This document shows positions 6,507-12,304 of a stretch of DNA of 12,783 nucleotides, piece by piece. The notes under the pieces were generated by a model. It was not told the DNA's origin. It ran no database searches and saw only the letters and a program-made list of their open reading frames with translations. Source of the stretch: Anaerolineales bacterium. Its GTDB lineage: Bacteria; Chloroflexota; Anaerolineae; Anaerolineales; Villigracilaceae. The number at the start of each line of letters is the position of its first letter. The stretch's first letter is position 1. The position numbers and the translations under genes are program-made. Location: contig JAQTWR010000035.1 in the NCBI GenBank assembly GCA_028689195.1, positions 1 through 12,783 on the forward strand, read 5' to 3'.

Positions 6507-6536
6507 GCGACATAAATGTCGCGTTACCTGTATAAT
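6507..6536 (+). promoter_or_regulatory. Leaderless promoter with overlapping dyad upstream of the epimerase
   Basis: A perfect TATAAT (6531-6536) lies 7 bases before the ATG at 6544. The best -35 is GCGACA (6507-6512, 18-base spacing). That -35 lies inside an inverted repeat, GCGACAT (6507-6513) with ATGTCGC (6516-6522). A dyad covering the -35 box is a typical operator position. No U-run follows it, so it is not a terminator. Confidence 0.5.
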
Positions 6537-6543
6537 ATTGTTT

Positions 6544-7467
6544 ATGAATTTTCTAATTACCGGAGCCGCGGGATTCCTCGGCTCTTCTCTTGCCAATCAA
6601 CTTGCCCGCGAGGGACATCAAGTGCGCGGACTCGACGATCTTTCCGCCGGCAACCCGCAGGCTCTTGCGCCAGACGTCCACTTTACGCGCGGCGACGTGA
6701 ACGACCGCCCCAAGTTGTGGACTCTGCTTCAAGATGTGGACGTGGTCTATCATCTCGCGGCGCGCGTATCGGTGCAGGAATCAATTCTCTACCCGCGCGA
6801 CTATAACGCCATCAACGTCGGCGGCACGGTTGCGTTGATGGAAGCCATCCGCGACGTGGGAGTCAAGCGCGTGGCGCTGGCTTCGTCGGGCGCGGTCTAT
6901 GGCGATCTTGGCGAACAGGCGTTTGTCGAAAGCGTCACGCCAAATCCGCGCTCGCCATACGCGGTATCTAAACTCGCGGCGGAATATTATGTCCGCACGA
7001 TTGGCAGGTTATGGAATATCGAAACGGTCAGCCTGCGAATTTTCAACGCGTATGGACCCGGTCAAAATCTGCCGCCGTCGCATCCGCCCGTTGTGCCGCA
7101 TTATTTGAGGCAGGCGTTGCGCGGCGGGACTTTGGTCGCGCACGGAGACGGCGCGCAAACCCGCGATTATATTTATGTGGACGACGTCGTCAGCGCGATG
7201 GTCGCCGCAGCTACCGCGCCGAATATCAACGGGTTGGTGATCAATGTCGCTTCGGGAGTCGAAACTTCGATCAAAGACCTGATCCGATTGGTTTTGGATA
7301 TTACCGACAGCAAAGCCAATGTCGTGTACAATCCGCAAACTTCAGGCGGGGTCTCGCGCATGAAGGCAGATTTGTCCCTCGCGCAGGAGAAATTGCGCTT
7401 CACGCCTTCCATCAAACTGGAGGACGGTTTGCGGTTGACGCTCAAGCGTGACGCGAGATTCAAATAA
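6544..7467 (+). CDS. NAD-dependent sugar epimerase/dehydratase (extended SDR, GalE-like)
   Basis: This 307-residue extended short-chain dehydrogenase acts on nucleotide sugars. The Rossmann motif is GAAGFLG (Gly7, Gly10, Gly13). Asp31 at the end of the second strand fits NAD binding. SSGAVYG (residues 114-120) and Tyr139-x-x-x-Lys143 (YAVSK) supply the catalytic Ser, Tyr and Lys. The sugar-binding parts RIFNAYGPGQ and the DYIYVDDVV motif near residue 220 are typical of UDP-glucose or UDP-N-acetylglucosamine 4-epimerases, but dTDP-glucose dehydratase-like activity cannot be excluded. It probably feeds cell-surface glycan synthesis. I chose the ATG at 6544 because the Rossmann fold must begin there (MNFLITG) and a TATAAT box lies 7 bases upstream. 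The in-frame ATG at 6505 would add 13 residues encoded by the promoter. Confidence 0.92.
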   Translation: MNFLITGAAGFLGSSLANQLAREGHQVRGLDDLSAGNPQALAPDVHFTRGDVNDRPKLWTLLQDVDVVYHLAARVSVQESILYPRDYNAINVGGTVALMEAIRDVGVKRVALASSGAVYGDLGEQAFVESVTPNPRSPYAVSKLAAEYYVRTIGRLWNIETVSLRIFNAYGPGQNLPPSHPPVVPHYLRQALRGGTLVAHGDGAQTRDYIYVDDVVSAMVAAATAPNINGLVINVASGVETSIKDLIRLVLDITDSKANVVYNPQTSGGVSRMKADLSLAQEKLRFTPSIKLEDGLRLTLKRDARFK

Positions 7468-7525
7468 AGACCGAAGACCGAGCAAAATCCTCCGTCCCCG
7501 ATCTTCTATCATCCGTCTTAAAGCC
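7468..7525. other. Short spacer with GACCGAAGACCG motif
   Basis: The 58 bases between the epimerase and glycosylase genes begin with a direct repeat, GACCGAAGACCGAG (7470-7483). There is no clear terminator, promoter or Shine-Dalgarno sequence. The glycosylase is probably read from the epimerase transcript. Confidence 0.35.
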
Positions 7526-8131
7526 ATGATCCTTCCGCAATCTTTTTACAATCGTCCAACGCTGACCGTCGCCCGCGAATTGCTTGGCGCGCGCCTGACG
7601 CGGATTTTAGACGGCGTGAAACTTGTCGGAATTATCAGCGAGACCGAAGCGTATATCGGCGAAGAAGATTTAGCCTGCCATGCAAAAGCGGGTTTGACCA
7701 AACGCACCGCGCCCATGTATGGAGAAGCGGGTCGCGCGTATGTTTACTTCACGTATGGCAATCACTGGATGTTGAACGCGGTCACCGAACGCGAAGGATT
7801 TCCCGCGGCGGTTTTAATCCGCGCAATTCAGCCGATTGAGGGAATTGAGGTTATGATGAAGCGGCGCGGCGGGCGCGATATTTTGGGTCCGGGAAAATTA
7901 ACGCAGGCGATGGGAATCGCTAGAGCCGAGAATAATATCCGCTTAACAGAGGAAAATCGGCGGTTGTGGGTCGAAGCGGGGCGTTTCGTCCCCGATAAAA
8001 GCGTGACGATTACTCCGCGCGTGGGTTTAAACAAAACGCCAGAGCCGTGGTTATCCAAGCCCTGGAGATTTTTGGTAAAGGACTATGTCATTGCGAGCCG
8101 TACTTTGGCGAGGCGCTCCCCGATTAAATAG
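7526..8131 (+). CDS. 3-methyladenine DNA glycosylase (AAG/MPG family)
   Basis: This 201-residue base-excision repair glycosylase removes alkylated purines such as 3-methyladenine and hypoxanthine. The active-site segment ETEAYIGEEDLACH aligns with the human enzyme: Glu41 is the catalytic base (human Glu125), Tyr43 stacks on the flipped base (human Tyr127) and His52 matches human His136. The DNA-intercalating segment AYVYFTYGNHWMLN, ALIR-like 'VLIRAIQPIEG' and GPGKLTQAMGI are all present. The start at 7526 (MILPQSFY) matches the family; the in-frame ATG at 7448 overlaps the upstream gene and encodes a non-conserved basic stretch. No Shine-Dalgarno sequence is visible. The last 14 residues before the stop are encoded inside a palindromic repeat (8087-8170), so the C-terminal tail has been replaced or extended by repeat DNA after the conserved PWRFLVKDY. 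Confidence 0.93.
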   Translation: MILPQSFYNRPTLTVARELLGARLTRILDGVKLVGIISETEAYIGEEDLACHAKAGLTKRTAPMYGEAGRAYVYFTYGNHWMLNAVTEREGFPAAVLIRAIQPIEGIEVMMKRRGGRDILGPGKLTQAMGIARAENNIRLTEENRRLWVEAGRFVPDKSVTITPRVGLNKTPEPWLSKPWRFLVKDYVIASRTLARRSPIK

Positions 8132-8170
8132 GAGATTGCTTCGTCGGGACGAACACTTCCTCGCAATGAC
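8087..8170. repeat. Palindromic dispersed repeat (MITE/ERIC-like)
   Basis: The 84-base element is bounded by perfect 11-base inverted ends (GTCATTGCGAG at 8087-8097, CTCGCAATGAC at 8160-8170). Its interior contains GGAGATTGCTTCGTCGG. Short elements with CATTGCGAG ends and a GAAGCAATCTCC core are, from general memory, dispersed in many environmental bacterial genomes. This copy covers the 3' end of the glycosylase gene and ends 20 bases before the FabI start, next to its Shine-Dalgarno sequence. No transposase is present. Confidence 0.75.
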
Positions 8171-8177
8171 GAATAAC

Positions 8178-8183
8178 GAGGAG
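8178..8183 (+). promoter_or_regulatory. Shine-Dalgarno that fixes the fabI start
   Basis: GAGGAG ends 7 bases before the ATG at 8191 but only 1 base before the in-frame ATG at 8185. This decides for 8191, giving Met-Gly-Leu-Leu-Glu-Gly, the usual start of FabI proteins. Confidence 0.8.
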
Positions 8184-8190
8184 AATGATC

Positions 8191-8976
8191 ATGGGATTAC
8201 TTGAAGGTAAGAACGCTTTAATTTTTGGTCTTGCAAACGATAAATCTATCGCGTGGGGCATCGCGCAGGCGTTCAAACGCGAAGGCGCAAATATCGGCAT
8301 CAGCTACGCGGGCGAGGTTCTTGAGCGTCGCGTGAAACCGTTGGCTGAAAAATTGGAATGTAAATGGCTTGAAGAATGCGACGTGACAAAGGACGATCAC
8401 ATTGCGGCGGTTGCCGGGAAAGCCGCCGCGCATTTCGGCAAAATTGACGTGTTGGTTCATTCCGTCGCGTATGCGGGGCGCGAGGAATTGAGCAGACCGT
8501 ATTATCAAACCAGCCGCGAAGGATTCAAGACCGCGATGGATATTAGCGTGTTTTCGTTCGTCGCGTTGACCAATGCCTTCGCGCCGATTTTAAATCAGGG
8601 CGCTTCGGTGATGTGCATGACCTATTACGGTTCGGTGAAGGTCGCGCCGCATTACAACGTGATGGGCGTAGCGAAAGCCGCGCTGGAATCCTCGACGCGC
8701 TATTTGGCGTACGATTTGGGACCGCAAAAAATCCGCGTGAACGCGATTTCGGCGGGACCGATCCGCACGTTGGCGGCGGCGGGCGTGGGTAAATTCCGCG
8801 ATATGTACAAACGCTTTGCCGACGTGGCTCCGCTGCGCGAAAATGTGACCATCGAAGACGTCGGCAATTCGGCGGTTTTCCTCGCTTCGAATATGTCATC
8901 GCACATCACCGGCGAGGTTTTATATGTGGATTCGGGATTCAACACAATGGGCGTGCAGATGACGGAAGAAGCGTAA
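8191..8976 (+). CDS. fabI: Enoyl-[acyl-carrier-protein] reductase, FabI type
   Basis: This 261-residue protein matches the length of E. coli FabI (262). It catalyses the last step of each fatty acid elongation cycle, reducing trans-2-enoyl-ACP with NADH or NADPH. The nucleotide loop is GLANDKSIAWGIA (residues 13-25). The active site has Tyr145, Tyr155 and Lys162 in 'YYGSVKVAPHYNVMGVAK', with the Y-x6-Y-x6-K layout adapted to FabI, where the two tyrosines are 10 apart. The C-terminal EVLYVDSGFNTMG is also typical. It is the essential type II fatty acid enzyme targeted by triclosan. It has its own Shine-Dalgarno sequence directly after the palindromic repeat. The promoter is not clear: either the repeat carries one or transcription continues from the glycosylase gene. 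Confidence 0.96.
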   Translation: MGLLEGKNALIFGLANDKSIAWGIAQAFKREGANIGISYAGEVLERRVKPLAEKLECKWLEECDVTKDDHIAAVAGKAAAHFGKIDVLVHSVAYAGREELSRPYYQTSREGFKTAMDISVFSFVALTNAFAPILNQGASVMCMTYYGSVKVAPHYNVMGVAKAALESSTRYLAYDLGPQKIRVNAISAGPIRTLAAAGVGKFRDMYKRFADVAPLRENVTIEDVGNSAVFLASNMSSHITGEVLYVDSGFNTMGVQMTEEA

Positions 8977-8986
8977 AAGATCGTAA

Positions 8987-9041
8987 ACGGCAAATACGGA
9001 AACACGGAGAAAAAACTTAAAGGATCTTTGAGGTTTGCCGT
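8987..9041. repeat. Short inverted-repeat element A
   Basis: Perfect 8-base ends (ACGGCAAA at 8987-8994, TTTGCCGT at 9034-9041) flank an A-rich core containing ACACGGAGA and AAAGGATCTTTG. It starts 10 bases after the fabI stop. It has no T-run, so it is not a typical terminator. Confidence 0.5.
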
Positions 9042-9082
9042 GATAAAGATAAGCGGGAGTGGCTAAAAGAATGGGCTTTCAT

Positions 9083-9156
9083 TAACCACGAAGCCACAAA
9101 GGCGCGGAGACTCAAAGGATTCTTAGCGACTTGGCGGCTTTGAGCCTTTGTGGTTA
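9083..9156. repeat. Inverted-repeat element B (AACCACGAAG type)
   Basis: The right arm GCCTTTGTGGTTA (9144-9156) pairs with TAACCAC (9083-9089) and with CACAAAGGC (9095-9103). The left arm therefore looks like the right arm with an 8-base insertion, or a small internal duplication. An inner pair, CTCAAAG (9111-9117) and CTTTGAG (9138-9144), extends the structure. Such ACCACGAAG...CTTTGTGGTT elements are common dispersed intergenic repeats in environmental genomes. Confidence 0.6.
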
Positions 9157-9207
9157 GTTCGCAAGATTAGTCGCTCTTAGATAAGCAACATGTCTACTTA
9201 CATAAGG

Positions 9208-9213
9208 TAAAAT
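9208..9213 (+). promoter_or_regulatory. -10 box of a probable leaderless bactofilin transcript
   Basis: TAAAAT ends 7 bases before the ATG at 9221. The -35 position at 17-base spacing reads GCAACA (9185-9190), sharing only the last three bases with consensus. No Shine-Dalgarno sequence precedes the ATG. Confidence 0.5.
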
Positions 9214-9220
9214 TACAACC

Positions 9221-9730
9221 ATGTTCAAACGCAACTCCGCTCCCAACGAAACCGCTCCAGCCATACAAGCCGTCGAGCGCATTACTTCTGTGCTTGGTTC
9301 GGGCGTCATCTGGCATGGAAGCGTCAACGGTTCGGGCGGCGTGCGTATCGAAGGCGCGTTTGAAGGCGAGATCGCCTTGCGCGGGACGCTGGTCATCGGC
9401 GAAACGGGGCGCGTAACCTGCCAGAACGTGCGCGCGAATACGGTCATTGTGGCGGGCGCGGTGCGCGGAAATATCACCACGCAGAAGTTGGAAATCCGCG
9501 CGACAGGGCGCGTATGGGGGGACGTAGTCACTACCGCGTTTGTCACCGAAGAGGGCGCGTTTCTGCGCGGTCAAATCCGCATGGAAGAGACGGTCGAGTT
9601 AGACCTCGAGCCGACCCCTGAAACGACCCCGTCCGAAGCGGCGCAAGCGGAATCTATCGCAGCTGCGCCGATTGCGCCGCCAGACCAGACCATTGTGGCG
9701 GATAAAAAAAAGAAAAAGGCTGACGCGTAG
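9221..9730 (+). CDS. Bactofilin (DUF583 family cytoskeletal protein)
   Basis: This is a 169-residue protein. Residues about 20-130 form the bactofilin beta-helix, seen as regularly spaced Gly and aliphatic residues: 'GSGVIWHGSVNGSGGVRIEG', AFEGEIALRGTLVIGETG, VIVAGAVRGNITTQKLEI and GRVWGDVVTTAFVTEEG. Bactofilins polymerise without nucleotide into filaments at the inner membrane face, where they organise cell shape, septa or envelope enzymes. The tail is disordered, rich in Pro, Ala and Glu, and ends in a lysine cluster (DKKKKKADA) that could contact membrane or polymer partners. The N-terminus is short and polar, with no membrane helix. The next gene starts immediately after the stop codon (TAG ATG), so the two are cotranscribed. 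The -10 box 7 bases upstream suggests a leaderless mRNA. Confidence 0.92.
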   Translation: MFKRNSAPNETAPAIQAVERITSVLGSGVIWHGSVNGSGGVRIEGAFEGEIALRGTLVIGETGRVTCQNVRANTVIVAGAVRGNITTQKLEIRATGRVWGDVVTTAFVTEEGAFLRGQIRMEETVELDLEPTPETTPSEAAQAESIAAAPIAPPDQTIVADKKKKKADA

Positions 9731-10924
9731 ATGAATCCGCAAGCCGCCATGAAATACCGCGAACTCGATATTCAAACTCAACGCGACTTTCCCTCGAACA
9801 TGCGGACGCATGGATTCGGCTGGCTTGTGCGCGCGGGGTATATCACGCGCGAGAGCGGGGTTTTGCCGCTGGGGGAGCGAACGCCAAAACAAATTCATCC
9901 ATCCATTCCCGTCATCGCTAACGAATGCGAAACCTACTTTCCCATTTCAACAGGTTCGATTGAAATCATCCATTGCCCCGCGTGCAAATACGCCGAGCGC
10001 AAAGAACTCGCGCGGTTCAAGAAATCTCCCTTTTCGCAGGAAGAACCGCTGCCTCTCGAAAAAGTCCTCACGCCCGATTGCGGCACGATTGAATCGCTTG
10101 CAAATTTTTTGAATATCCCCAAAGAAAAAACCGCCAAAGCGTTGATGTACGTCCGCGTCGCGGATAACCGTTTTGTTTTCGTCGTCGCGCGCGGTGATAT
10201 GACCCTGAGCGAAGCAAAACTCAAAAGCGCGGTTGGCGAAACCCGCCTGGCGATGGCGGATGAAATCGCTAACGCGGGCGCGGCGGCGGGATACGCTTCG
10301 CCGATTGGCTTGAAGGACGCGCTGATTATCGCGGATGATTTGATTCCGCAGTCGGCGAATCTCGCGGCGGGCGCAAACGAATCGGGCTATCATTTCAAGA
10401 ATACAAATTACGGGCGCGATTATTCCGCCGAAATCATTGCGGATCTTGTCCAGGCGAAGGCGGGCGACGCCTGCGTCAATTGCGGCGGCGCGCTTGAATC
10501 TACCGCCGCGATTCTTCTTTCCACGCCTTCCGAATTCTATTTTGAGAACATGCTGCTCGCGCTTGCCGAAACGCATCACGACGAAAAAGGACTGACGTTT
10601 CCCAAATCCGCCGCGCCGTTCGACGTGTATCTTATGCACGTCCCCGGCAAGGAAATAGATACGCGCGCCAAAGCGGATGAGATTTGCGAAGCGTTTCAAC
10701 GCGCGGGGATTCGCGTCTTATTCGACGACCGCGACGAGCGGGCGGGAGTCAAATTCAACGACGCGGATTTAATCGGCTGCCCCGCGCGCGTGACCGTAGG
10801 GGAACGCGGCTTGAAGGAAAATAAAGTGGAAGTGAAAACGCGCAAAGGCGGCGAAAGCTTCAGCGTTGAAGTTGGGAATATCATCGAGGCGATAGAAGAT
10901 TTGCTCGACAATATGACCCCGTAA
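9731..10924 (+). CDS. Prolyl-tRNA synthetase paralogue with editing and anticodon domains but no intact catalytic core
   Basis: This 397-residue protein compares with about 570 for bacterial ProRS. Residues 7 to about 53 match the ProRS N-terminus ('LVRAGYI...LPLGERTPKQI'). The stretch that should hold class II motifs 1 and 2 (about 140 residues) is absent. The match resumes at TGSIEIIHCPACKYAE (Cys82, Cys85). Residues about 105-235 form the INS/YbaK-like editing domain. Lys136 in EKTAKAL corresponds to the key Lys279 of E. coli ProRS, and GYASPIGL supplies the GxxxP-type loop. CVNCGG (Cys248, Cys251) follows. The motif 3 region (GCYGIGVTR in normal enzymes) is replaced by unrelated sequence (about 255-278), so the ATP-binding Arg is missing. 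Residues 295-397 form the anticodon-binding domain. It should not form prolyl-adenylate. It probably hydrolyses mischarged Ala-tRNA(Pro) in trans. The reading frame is intact, so simple decay is unlikely. Start at 9731 abuts the bactofilin stop; Met7 (9749) is an alternative. Confidence 0.8.
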   Translation: MNPQAAMKYRELDIQTQRDFPSNMRTHGFGWLVRAGYITRESGVLPLGERTPKQIHPSIPVIANECETYFPISTGSIEIIHCPACKYAERKELARFKKSPFSQEEPLPLEKVLTPDCGTIESLANFLNIPKEKTAKALMYVRVADNRFVFVVARGDMTLSEAKLKSAVGETRLAMADEIANAGAAAGYASPIGLKDALIIADDLIPQSANLAAGANESGYHFKNTNYGRDYSAEIIADLVQAKAGDACVNCGGALESTAAILLSTPSEFYFENMLLALAETHHDEKGLTFPKSAAPFDVYLMHVPGKEIDTRAKADEICEAFQRAGIRVLFDDRDERAGVKFNDADLIGCPARVTVGERGLKENKVEVKTRKGGESFSVEVGNIIEAIEDLLDNMTP

Positions 10925-10934
10925 CGGGTTTTTT
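10918..10934 (+). terminator. Mini-terminator wrapped around the stop codon
   Basis: CCCG (10918-10921), the stop codon TAA as a 3-base loop, and CGGG (10925-10928) are followed by six T. The stem is only 4 bp, so it is weak at best. It sits directly before the next promoter. Confidence 0.35.
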
Positions 10935-10935
10935 A

Positions 10936-10964
10936 TTGCGAAAAAACTTGCCTTCGCATAAAAT
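10936..10964 (+). promoter_or_regulatory. Leaderless promoter of the acyltransferase pair
   Basis: TTGCGA (10936-10941) and TAAAAT (10959-10964) have exactly 17 bases between them. The -10 box ends 7 bases before the ATG at 10972. This is the best complete example in the window of a promoter placing transcription start at the start codon. Confidence 0.6.
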
Positions 10965-10971
10965 TCAGAAT

Positions 10972-11646
10972 ATGAAAAAATTTTTGCGCTGGCTTATTCA
11001 TTTTGTCATTGATTCGATTGCAAATGTGGAAAGGCGCGGTTACGAAAACTTCCCCGTAACGGGCGGATTTGTCATCGCGGTAAATCATCTCGGTTTTCTG
11101 GACGTTCCGCTGGCTTTATATTCGCTCGAAAAATGGGACATCTTTATCATGGTCGCGGAGAAATGGGAGAAATTTTTCCTGTGGCGCTGGCTGGGCAAAC
11201 AGTTCGATTTTGTGTTTGTAGACCGCTATAACCCCGATTTGAAAGCGCTGCGAAATATGATGCGCCGTATGGAAAATGGGCAAACGCTGGTTGTCGCGCC
11301 CGAAGGCACTCGCGCGCGCGACGAAAAAATGGCGCGGGGAAAACCCGGCGTGGCGTATCTCGCGTCTAAAATGGGATGGCAAATCGTTCCCGTCGCCATC
11401 AGCGGCTCGGAAGATAGAATCCTGCTCGGCAACCTCAAACGCTTTCGGCGCACGCACATCAGCCTGACGGCTGATAAAGCCTTTACGCTGCCGCCCTTTC
11501 CAAAAGAAAACCGCGAAGAAATTTTGCAGGAATACACCGACGAGATCATGTGCCACATCGGCGTGATGCTGCCCGAAAGAAATCTTGGCTACTACGCAAA
11601 TCATCCCCGCTTGAAAGAATTATCGAAAGAGAAAAATGAAATATAA
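10972..11646 (+). CDS. 1-acylglycerol-3-phosphate acyltransferase-like protein (PlsC/LPLAT family), copy 1
   Basis: This 224-residue acyltransferase is predicted to act at the membrane in phospholipid synthesis, moving an acyl group to lysophosphatidate or a related acceptor. Motif I is NHLGFLD (His39, Asp44; the HX4D catalytic pair). Motif III is PEGTR (Glu111 to Arg114). VAISGSED near residue 145 matches the last family block. There is no strong transmembrane helix, but the N-terminal segment (residues 4-17) is amphipathic or hydrophobic. The start at 10972 is preferred because of the promoter spacing; a TTG in frame at 10936 lies inside the -35 box. The gene overlaps copy 2 by 11 bases. 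The two proteins have motifs at identical residue numbers, so they arose by tandem duplication. The acceptor could also be a glycolipid or an ornithine lipid. Confidence 0.88.
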   Translation: MKKFLRWLIHFVIDSIANVERRGYENFPVTGGFVIAVNHLGFLDVPLALYSLEKWDIFIMVAEKWEKFFLWRWLGKQFDFVFVDRYNPDLKALRNMMRRMENGQTLVVAPEGTRARDEKMARGKPGVAYLASKMGWQIVPVAISGSEDRILLGNLKRFRRTHISLTADKAFTLPPFPKENREEILQEYTDEIMCHIGVMLPERNLGYYANHPRLKELSKEKNEI

Positions 11647-12304
11647 AACCTTGCGCTCGATTGTCCGTTTTGTGATGAATATTATCGCCGATGTGGAAGT
11701 GGTCGGCATGGATAAACTGCCCGAAGGCAGCGCCATGATTGCCGCGAATCATTTGGGTCGGTTGGATACGGCTGTGCTTTTATACCTGATTGACCGCGAA
11801 GACATTATCATGGCGGTCGCCGAAAAGTATAAAGACCATCCGCTGTTTGGCGCAATCGGCAAAGCGGTGGACGCTATCTGGCTCAATCGCTTCGATGTGG
11901 ATTACGCGGCGCTGCGCGAAATTCTAGCGCGGATGAAGAAAGGCGGATTGATGGTCATTGCGCCCGAAGGAACGCGCTCCAAAACGGAGGCGCTGCAAGA
12001 AGCCAAAATGGGAGCCGCCTTCCTCGCCAGCAAAAGCGGATATCCCATCCTGCCCGTCGCGTTGATTGGCACGGAAGACCGCGGCATTGTCGCCAACATG
12101 AAGCGTTTTCGCAAATCGAAAATCAAAGTAGTGGCGGGCGAACTGATGACGATTGAAATTCCTCACGGCAAGGGGCGCGAGGAAGCGCTGAAGCAAGCCA
12201 CCGACGAACTCATGTGCCGCATTGCGGCGAATCTCCCTGAGAAATATCGCGGCGTGTATGCCGAACATCCGCGATTGAAAGCGATGTTGGGGGAAATCCG
12301 CTAA
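11636..12304 (+). CDS. 1-acylglycerol-3-phosphate acyltransferase-like protein (PlsC/LPLAT family), copy 2
   Basis: This 222-residue paralogue of the preceding protein has NHLGRLD (His39, Asp44) and PEGTRS (Glu111 to Arg114) at the same positions as copy 1. Both copies end with a related Tyr-Ala-x-His-Pro-Arg-Leu-Lys motif. The differences in motif I (Gly-Arg-Leu against Gly-Phe-Leu) and in the acceptor region (copy 2 has AVDAIWLNRF where copy 1 has QFDFVFVDRY) suggest different acceptor or acyl preference. The start codon lies inside the end of copy 1, with only a weak purine stretch (GAAAGAGAAAA) upstream, so translation is probably coupled. Its stop overlaps the stop of the convergent SulP gene (shared CTAA). 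Confidence 0.88.
   Translation: MKYKTLRSIVRFVMNIIADVEVVGMDKLPEGSAMIAANHLGRLDTAVLLYLIDREDIIMAVAEKYKDHPLFGAIGKAVDAIWLNRFDVDYAALREILARMKKGGLMVIAPEGTRSKTEALQEAKMGAAFLASKSGYPILPVALIGTEDRGIVANMKRFRKSKIKVVAGELMTIEIPHGKGREEALKQATDELMCRIAANLPEKYRGVYAEHPRLKAMLGEIR

Larger units (their letters stand above)
8977..9220. other. Repeat-filled 244-base spacer
   Basis: No gene is visible. The spacer holds two inverted-repeat elements (8987-9041 and 9083-9156, listed separately) and ends with the bactofilin promoter. Both elements share an A/G-rich core similar to CGGAGA...AAAGGAT. Confidence 0.6.

Noticed and set aside
8087..9156. CRISPR-like repeats
   Set aside because: The repeats are palindromic elements with different sequences and no regular spacer units.
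9947..10699. Antisense open frame of 250 codons opposite the ProRS-like gene
   Set aside because: Its composition is rich in Arg, Gly and Phe with no family pattern, and it mirrors a clearly conserved gene on the other strand.
9731..10924. Decayed pseudogene of prolyl-tRNA synthetase
   Set aside because: The frame is uninterrupted, the remaining domains keep their key residues, and losses are confined to the aminoacylation core. A recent assembly deletion cannot be fully excluded, but motif 3 is also replaced, and that lies far from the deleted part.
10936..10971. TTG start at 10936 for the first acyltransferase
   Set aside because: It lies within the -35 box of a well-spaced promoter, and the family alignment begins at the ATG at 10972.
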